The notes under the pieces were generated by a model. It saw only the letters and a program-made list of their open reading frames with translations. It did no database searches and was not told the origin of the DNA. DNA of 64,000 nt from Klebsiella michiganensis (GTDB lineage Bacteria; Pseudomonadota; Gammaproteobacteria; Enterobacterales; Enterobacteriaceae). Location: assembly GCF_002925905.1 (NCBI RefSeq), contig NZ_PRDB01000017.1, positions 1 through 64,000 on the forward strand, written 5' to 3'. Shown here piece by piece: positions 58,841-64,000 of the stretch. The position numbers and the translations under genes are program-made. Position 1 is the first letter of the stretch. Each line of letters begins with the position of its first letter.

Positions 58841-59698
58841 ATGAGCCAGATAGACAATAACTTGTTGATAAGCATAAGAAACGGAGCTTCAGGGCTAAGC
58901 CCGATACTGGAGAAAGTTGGCCGTTTTATTACGGAAAATCCTGACTTTGTGATGCGTCACACGATTTCAGAACTGGCCGACTCCATTGATACCAGTGAGG
59001 GGAGTATCACCCGTTTTTGTCGGGCCTTTGGTTTTAAAGGTTTCTCGGATTTCAGAACCGCGCTGGCGATGGAGCAGGGCGCCGCGCGCTCGGAAGACCA
59101 CGGTATCAATGAGAGCGAAGAGATTGCGCCGGTGCTGGCGAGCATTCGCGATAGTAATGCCATTGTCGATAACCAGGAGCTGAAAGCCGCGGCCGACTGG
59201 CTTAACGCCCTGAACAGCATTGCTATTTATGCCGTGGGCACGGCGGTGCCGGTGGCGTTGTTCCTGCAGATGAATTTAATCAATATGGGTAAGGCGGCCA
59301 GCTTTATCGATCGCTCCTATCCGGCGGCGATGCCGCTGCTGGCTGACAGTCAAAAAACCGGCATCATCGTCGTTCACAGCGAACAGGCATCGGCGGATAT
59401 GATGCAGGCCCTGTCGCTGGCAAAGCAGCAGGGCGTTAAAATTTTATCGCTGACCCGCGGGACGTTTGCGCCGCTGGCCCGTTTATCTGACTGGAATCTT
59501 CAGGCGGCGGTGGCTTTACAGGGGGAAGGGGAGTCGGGGTTTGCGGAAATCGCCGGCGCAATGATGGTGGCCGACCGGATCCTCAGCGCGCTGGAAGAGC
59601 AGGATGAACGCTATGCGGAATACCGAAAAGCGCATCAGAAGCGCATTTTCTCGATTGAGAGCGTGGCGAATAAGCTGTCGGAATATTTTATGTCCTGA
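58841..59698 (+). CDS. RpiR/MurR-family transcriptional regulator of the PTS-transketolase locus
   Basis: This 285-residue regulator has an N-terminal RpiR helix-turn-helix domain (ISELADSIDTSEGSITRFCRAFGFKGFSDF) and a C-terminal SIS sugar-phosphate-binding domain from about residue 125 (NSIAIYAVGTAVPVALFLQM and GIIVVHSEQASADM). I place the start at ATG 58841 (MSQIDNNLLI), with AAGG 6 nt upstream; a TTG start at 58814 has no ribosome-binding site. It is divergent from the EIIB-EIIC-transketolase-EIIA genes and probably senses a phosphorylated intermediate. Whether it activates or represses is unknown. Confidence 0.9.
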   Translation: MSQIDNNLLISIRNGASGLSPILEKVGRFITENPDFVMRHTISELADSIDTSEGSITRFCRAFGFKGFSDFRTALAMEQGAARSEDHGINESEEIAPVLASIRDSNAIVDNQELKAAADWLNALNSIAIYAVGTAVPVALFLQMNLINMGKAASFIDRSYPAAMPLLADSQKTGIIVVHSEQASADMMQALSLAKQQGVKILSLTRGTFAPLARLSDWNLQAAVALQGEGESGFAEIAGAMMVADRILSALEEQDERYAEYRKAHQKRIFSIESVANKLSEYFMS

Positions 59699-59718
59699 CG
59701 CTGATTTTGTTGGGGAAA

Positions 59719-59746
59719 CACCCGGTAGCGCAATCTCTACCGGGTG
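59719..59746. terminator. Bidirectional terminator between the RpiR gene and pflA
   Basis: The stem CACCCGGTAG pairs with CTACCGGGTG (10 bp), with an 8-nt loop, between convergent genes. T-rich stretches flank it on both sides. Confidence 0.8.
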
Positions 59747-59752
59747 GGGATT

Positions 59753-60493
59753 TTAGTACATCACCTTATGACCGTACTGTTCCAGAATGCCCTTCACGCG
59801 TTCCATGGTCTCTTTCTTTGGCGGATGGACGCCGTCCAGCTTGTACTCTTCGCCCATGGCTACCCATTTGTGCTTGCCCAGCTCGTGGTACGGCAGCAGT
59901 TCGATTTTCTCGACGTTGCCCATGTCACGAGTAAACTCGCCCAGGCGATGCGCGGAATCATCATCGTCGGACCAGCCCGGAACCACAACGTAGCGGATCC
60001 AGACGTTGATGTTTTTGTTTGACAGGTAACGGGCAAACTCCAGCGTCCGATGGTTAGAGACGCCAACCAGATTCTGGTGAATTTCATCATTCATTTGCTT
60101 GAGGTCGAGCATCACCAGATCGGTGACTTCCAGCAGTTCATCAATAACCGGGTCGTAGCGGCGCACAAAGCCGTTGGTATCGAGACAGGTATGAATACCT
60201 TCTTTCTTACAGGCGCGGAACCAGTCGCGAACAAATTCGGCCTGCAGGATAGCCTCGCCGCCGGATGCCGTCACGCCGCCGCCGGAAGCGTTCATAAAGT
60301 GGCGATAGGTCACCACCTCTTTCATCAGCTCTTCAACGGTAATCTCTTTGCCGCCGTGGGTATCCCAGGTATCGCGGTTGTGGCAATAGAGACAGCGCAT
60401 CAGGCAGCCCTGGAAGAAGGTGATAAAGCGGATCCCCGGGCCATCGACGGTGCCACAGGATTCAAAGGAGTGAATGCGACCAATTGTTGACAT
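59753..60493 (-). CDS. pflA: PflA, pyruvate formate-lyase activating enzyme
   Basis: This radical-SAM enzyme installs the glycyl radical in PflB. ATG 60493 gives 246 residues, the E. coli length, beginning [20 protein letters not shown]. The CxxxCxxC cluster motif is C30-LMR-C34-LY-C37. The GGE-type SAM motif is [16 protein letters not shown]. An in-frame ATG 90 nt upstream is rejected because the added residues are not conserved. It lies downstream of pflB and is separated from it by a terminator, as in E. coli. Confidence 0.96.
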   Translation of the reverse strand: MSTIGRIHSFESCGTVDGPGIRFITFFQGCLMRCLYCHNRDTWDTHGGKEITVEELMKEVVTYRHFMNASGGGVTASGGEAILQAEFVRDWFRACKKEGIHTCLDTNGFVRRYDPVIDELLEVTDLVMLDLKQMNDEIHQNLVGVSNHRTLEFARYLSNKNINVWIRYVVVPGWSDDDDSAHRLGEFTRDMGNVEKIELLPYHELGKHKWVAMGEEYKLDGVHPPKKETMERVKGILEQYGHKVMY

Positions 60494-60630
60494 TGCGGTG
60501 ATATCTCCGAATTTGGCCCATCCGGGGCCTATGTAGATGCACAGCTCAAAGGCTATGTCGAGTCTGTTTTGGCTGTTATCCATAAAGTATAGACAGCAGA
60601 CAAAAGAGACTGGGGCAGGATGATATTGCT

Positions 60631-60658
60631 AAAAAGGCCCCACTTGCGTGGAGCCTTT
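60631..60658 (-). terminator. Terminator after pflB
   Basis: Read leftward, AAAGGCTCCAC and GTGGGGCCTTT form an 11-bp stem (with one G-T-type mismatch) around GCAA, followed by TT. It lies 39 nt after the pflB stop, before pflA. Confidence 0.8.
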
Positions 60659-60696
60659 ATTGTACGCTTTTTACTGTACGATTTCAGTCAATACCA

Positions 60697-62979
60697 TTAC
60701 ATGGTCTGAGTGAAGGTACGAGTAATAACGTCCTGCTGCTGTTCTTTCGTCAGGGAGTTAAAACGTACTGCGTAGCCGGATACGCGGATGGTCAGCTGCG
60801 GATATTTTTCCGGGTTTTCCATCGCGTCGAGCAGCATTTCGCGGTTCATAACGTTGACGTTCAGATGCTGACCGCCTTCGATGGACGCTTCGTGGTGGAA
60901 GTAACCATCCATCAGGCCGGCGAGGTTAGTTTTACGAACTTCGTCGTCTTTACCCAGCGCGTTCGGCACGATAGAGAAGGTGTAAGAAATACCATCTTTC
61001 GCGTAAGCAAACGGCAGTTTTGCAACGGAGGTCAGAGAGGCAACAGCACCTTTCTGGTCACGGCCGTGCATCGGGTTAGCACCTGGTCCGAACGGAGCGC
61101 CAGCGCGACGACCGTCAGGGGTGTTACCGGTTTTCTTACCATACACAACGTTAGAGGTGATGGTCAGAACGGACTGAGTCGGGATAGCGTTGCGGTAGGT
61201 GTGCAGTTTCTGAATTTTCTTCATGAAACGTTCAACCAGGTCAACGGCCATATCATCGACGCGAGAGTCGTTGTTACCAAACTGCGGGTATTCGCCTTCG
61301 ATTTCGAAGTCGACAGCCAGACCGTTTTCGTCACGAATCGGTTTAACTTTCGCATATTTGATTGCAGACAGGGAGTCAGCCGCAACGGACAGACCTGCGA
61401 TACCACATGCCATGGTGCGGATAACATCACGGTCGTGCAGCGCCATCAGGGAAGCTTCGTAGCTGTACTTGTCGTGCATGTAGTGGATGATGTTCAGCGC
61501 AGTGACGTACTGTTTAGCCAGCCAGTCCATGAAGTGATCCATGCGGTCCATCACTTCGTCGAAGTTCAGAACGTCGCCTTTGATCGGTTCAGATTTAGGA
61601 CCAACCTGCATTTTCAGTTTTTCATCAACGCCGCCGTTGATTGCGTACAGCATGGTTTTCGCCAGGTTAGCACGCGCGCCGAAGAACTGCATTTGCTTAC
61701 CAACAACCATCGGGCTTACGCAGCAAGCGATAGCGTAGTCATCGTTGTTGAAGTCAGGACGCATCAGGTCATCGTTCTCGTACTGCAGAGAAGAGGTATC
61801 GATGGACACTTTCGCGGCGTATTTTTTGAAGCTCAGCGGCAGTTTTTCAGACCACAGAATGGTGATGTTCGGCTCCGGAGACGGCCCCATGGTGTACAGG
61901 GTGTTCAGGAAACGGAAGCTGTTTTTGGTGACCAGAGTACGGCCGTCAACGCCCATACCGCCGATAGATTCGGTTGCCCAAATCGGGTCGCCAGAGAACA
62001 GTTCATCATATTCAGGGGTACGCAGGAAACGAACCATACGCAGTTTCATGACCAGGTGGTCAATCATTTCCTGTGCGTCTTGCTCGGTGATTTTACCGGC
62101 TTTCAGGTCACGTTCGATGAAGATGTCCAGGAAGCTGGAGGTACGACCGAAGGACATTGCCGCGCCGTTCTGAGATTTAACGGCAGCCAGGTAGCCGAAG
62201 TAGGTCCACTGGATAGCTTCCTGAGCGGTGGTTGCCGGACCAGAGATATCGCAGCCGTATTTTGCCGCCATTTCTTTGATCTGACCCAGCGCACGGTGCT
62301 GTTCAGAGATTTCTTCGCGCAGACGAATAGTTCCTTCCAGATCTTCGCCGTTTTCCAGTTTCTCTTGCAGAGAGACGAACTGAGCGTATTTGTCTTTCAT
62401 CAGGAAGTCGATACCGTACAGCGCAACGCGACGGTAGTCACCGATGATACGACCACGGCCATAGGCATCCGGCAGACCGGTCAGAACGCCAGATTTACGG
62501 CAGTTCAGGATGTCTTTGGTGTAAACGTCAAACACGCCCTGGTTGTGAGTTTTGCGGTATTCAGTGAAGATTTTCTTCAGCATCGGGTCCAGCTCGCGAT
62601 TGTACGCTTTGCAGGAACCTTCTACCATTTTGATGCCGCCGAACGGGATAATCGCGCGTTTCAGCGGAGCTTCAGTCTGCAGACCAACGATTTTCTCGAG
62701 ACCTTTCTCGATGTAGCCAGCGTCATGAGAAGTGATGGTGGATGCAAGGGAAGTATCAAAATCAACAGGCGCGTGAGTGCGGTTTTCCTGTTTAACGCCT
62801 TCCATTACGGTGTCCCACAGCTTGGTGGTCGCGTCAGTTGCGCCAGCCAGGAAGGACTCGTCACCTTCGTACGGGGTATAGTTTTTCTGGATGAAGTCGC
62901 GGACGTTGACTTCGTTCTGCCAGTCACCTTTCGCAAAACCTTCCCAGGCTGTGGCTAACTTTTCATTAAGCTCGGACAT
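60697..62979 (-). CDS. pflB: PflB, pyruvate formate-lyase
   Basis: This anaerobic glycyl-radical enzyme converts pyruvate and CoA to acetyl-CoA and formate. It has 760 residues, the E. coli length. The catalytic cysteine pair is in [13 protein letters not shown] (C418-C419 in E. coli numbering), and the radical glycine is in [10 protein letters not shown] near the C-terminus (G734). Codon use is strongly biased, as expected for an abundant enzyme. That bias leaves a 697-codon open frame on the opposite strand, which is not a gene. focA lies 51 nt upstream. Confidence 0.97.
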   Translation of the reverse strand: MSELNEKLATAWEGFAKGDWQNEVNVRDFIQKNYTPYEGDESFLAGATDATTKLWDTVMEGVKQENRTHAPVDFDTSLASTITSHDAGYIEKGLEKIVGLQTEAPLKRAIIPFGGIKMVEGSCKAYNRELDPMLKKIFTEYRKTHNQGVFDVYTKDILNCRKSGVLTGLPDAYGRGRIIGDYRRVALYGIDFLMKDKYAQFVSLQEKLENGEDLEGTIRLREEISEQHRALGQIKEMAAKYGCDISGPATTAQEAIQWTYFGYLAAVKSQNGAAMSFGRTSSFLDIFIERDLKAGKITEQDAQEMIDHLVMKLRMVRFLRTPEYDELFSGDPIWATESIGGMGVDGRTLVTKNSFRFLNTLYTMGPSPEPNITILWSEKLPLSFKKYAAKVSIDTSSLQYENDDLMRPDFNNDDYAIACCVSPMVVGKQMQFFGARANLAKTMLYAINGGVDEKLKMQVGPKSEPIKGDVLNFDEVMDRMDHFMDWLAKQYVTALNIIHYMHDKYSYEASLMALHDRDVIRTMACGIAGLSVAADSLSAIKYAKVKPIRDENGLAVDFEIEGEYPQFGNNDSRVDDMAVDLVERFMKKIQKLHTYRNAIPTQSVLTITSNVVYGKKTGNTPDGRRAGAPFGPGANPMHGRDQKGAVASLTSVAKLPFAYAKDGISYTFSIVPNALGKDDEVRKTNLAGLMDGYFHHEASIEGGQHLNVNVMNREMLLDAMENPEKYPQLTIRVSGYAVRFNSLTKEQQQDVITRTFTQTM

Positions 62980-63030
62980 GTAACACCTACCTTCTTAAGT
63001 GGATTTTTTATTTACTGCCTGAAACAACCC

Positions 63031-63888
63031 TTAGTGATGGTCGTCGCCACGCAGGTAAATGACCCAGTATGTCAACCCAACCAGCAGACCACCGCCGATG
63101 ATGTTCCCGATAGTTACCGGAATCAGGTTATCAGTGATGAAGTTCATGACGGTCAGGTGAGAGAAACTTTCCGGAGTTGAACCGACAGCGGTCCAGAATT
63201 CCGGGCTTGCAAAGTCGCGGATAACGATACCCAGCGGGATCATAAACATGTTCGCGATACTATGCTCAAACCCGCTGGCAACAAACATTGCCACCGGTAA
63301 AACCATAATCATGGCTTTATCCATCAGGCTGCGGCCGGAGTAGCTCATCCATACCGCAAGGCAGACCATCAGGTTTGCCAGGATACCCAGGCACACGGCT
63401 TCAACAAAAGTATGGTGCATTTTGTGGTCGGCGGTTTGCAGAACGTTAAGTCCCCATTGACCGTTGGCAGTCATATATTCGCCTGAAAGCCACATCAGCA
63501 ATACAAAGAGTAAGCAACCAATCAGGTTACCAACATAGACGTTGAGCCAGTTTTTCGCCAGTTGACCCCATGTGATTCTTCCGCTGGCTTTCGCGACAAC
63601 GATAAGAACGGTTGAGGTAAACAGGTCGGCACCGCAAATAACGCAGAGAATCAAACCTAGTGAGAAGCAGATGCCTCCAATCAGTTTGGCAACCCCGAAT
63701 GGCATCCCGGCCGTGCCGGTTGTCGCGGTAATATAGAAAACAAAAGCGATAGAGATGAAGACACCTGCGGTGATCGCCAGATAAAACGTCTTTATCGGAT
63801 GTTTTGTCGCTTTATAGACACCCGCTTCTTCGGCGACTTTCGCCATGGCAGCAGGGAGTAAAAGATCAAAAGGGTTGTCAGCTTTCAC
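63031..63888 (-). CDS. focA: FocA, formate channel
   Basis: This 285-residue pentameric formate/nitrite transporter family channel moves formate across the inner membrane. It has six membrane segments, first FYLAITAGVFISIAFVFYI. Pore features include PFGVAKLIGGICFSLGLILC and VAMFVASGFEHSIANMF; the His in GFEHSIANM matches the conserved gating His209 of E. coli FocA. It is the first gene of focA-pflB and is followed by pflB after 51 nt. The promoter region contains an FNR-like box. Confidence 0.97.
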   Translation of the reverse strand: MKADNPFDLLLPAAMAKVAEEAGVYKATKHPIKTFYLAITAGVFISIAFVFYITATTGTAGMPFGVAKLIGGICFSLGLILCVICGADLFTSTVLIVVAKASGRITWGQLAKNWLNVYVGNLIGCLLFVLLMWLSGEYMTANGQWGLNVLQTADHKMHHTFVEAVCLGILANLMVCLAVWMSYSGRSLMDKAMIMVLPVAMFVASGFEHSIANMFMIPLGIVIRDFASPEFWTAVGSTPESFSHLTVMNFITDNLIPVTIGNIIGGGLLVGLTYWVIYLRGDDHH

Positions 63889-63949
63889 ACTAACTCTCTC
63901 TTTATGTAAGTTGGCGGTGAGATACTAACAAAGCATTATAGAAGGGAAT

Positions 63950-63963
63950 TTGATGTAGATCAT
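63950..63963 (-). promoter_or_regulatory. FNR box upstream of focA
   Basis: TTGATGTAGATCAT fits the FNR consensus TTGATNNNNATCAA except for the last base. It lies 62 bp before the focA start codon and predicts anaerobic activation of focA-pflB, as in E. coli. Confidence 0.8.
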
Positions 63964-64000
63964 ATCCTACCGGAACTATAGGCCTTTTGAGTGTGTGGAT

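Noticed and set aside
54948-59698. Naming the PTS locus ula (ascorbate)
   Set aside because: Only the PTS components resemble Ula. The ula catabolic enzymes are absent and a transketolase is present instead, so gene symbols were left blank.
60865-62958. 697-codon open frame on the plus strand opposite pflB
   Set aside because: It mirrors the highly biased codon use of pflB and its product is low-complexity without any family motif. pflB itself is certain.

Overview
This window is a contiguous stretch of chromosome from an enterobacterium. The gene order follows the rimK to focA segment that E. coli K-12 carries near 19-20 minutes, and most proteins are recognisable, near full-length orthologues of E. 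coli proteins. The base composition is GC-rich. The REP/ERIC-type repeats, the YQPEQAP-type FtsK linker, a two-component system beside artJ and a PTS-transketolase locus beside pfl point to the Klebsiella/Raoultella side of the family rather than to Escherichia. The genus is an inference. There is no prophage, integrase, insertion sequence, CRISPR array or tRNA gene.

Layout, left to right. (1) 1-6963: end of rimK, ybjN, the putrescine importer potFGHI, ybjO and the 23S rRNA methyltransferase rlmC. (2) 7042-9811: an OmpR-type response regulator and its histidine kinase, not found at this place in E. coli, followed by a 125-bp tandem repeat array. (3) 9812-13697: the arginine ABC transporter artPIQM and the extra binding protein artJ, with ArgR-box pairs. 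(4) 13738-21641: ybjP, ybjQ-amiD, ybjS, ybjT, ltaE, an ERIC-like element, poxB and a DoxX-family gene. (5) 21650-28188: the nitrosative-stress pair hcp-hcr, lysO, aqpZ and ybjD. (6) 28364-34676: macAB, cspD, clpS-clpA. E. coli ybjX (before macA) and the serW tRNA (before infA) are missing. (7) 34814-41651: infA, aat, cydDC, trxB and lrp. (8) 41787-49353: ftsK (with an expanded 24-residue repeat), lolA, rarA and serS. (9) 49554-54908: the DMSO reductase operon dmsABC and the MFS gene ycaD. (10) 54948-59698: an accessory sugar locus with ascorbate-type EIIB and EIIC, a two-subunit transketolase, EIIA and a divergent RpiR-family regulator. (11) 59753-63888: the pyruvate formate-lyase cluster focA-pflB-pflA, with an FNR-like box at the right edge.

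The core genes form coherent blocks for polyamine and arginine uptake, anaerobic respiration and fermentation (dmsABC, pfl, hcp-hcr), regulated proteolysis (clpSA, aat, infA), cytochrome bd and thiol homeostasis (cydDC, trxB), and chromosome segregation and repair (ftsK, rarA). The parts that most deserve attention are accessory: the PTS-transketolase locus with twin palindromes exactly 30 bp apart, the two-component system of unknown signal, the 125-bp repeat array, and two overlapping mini-ORFs upstream of lrp.
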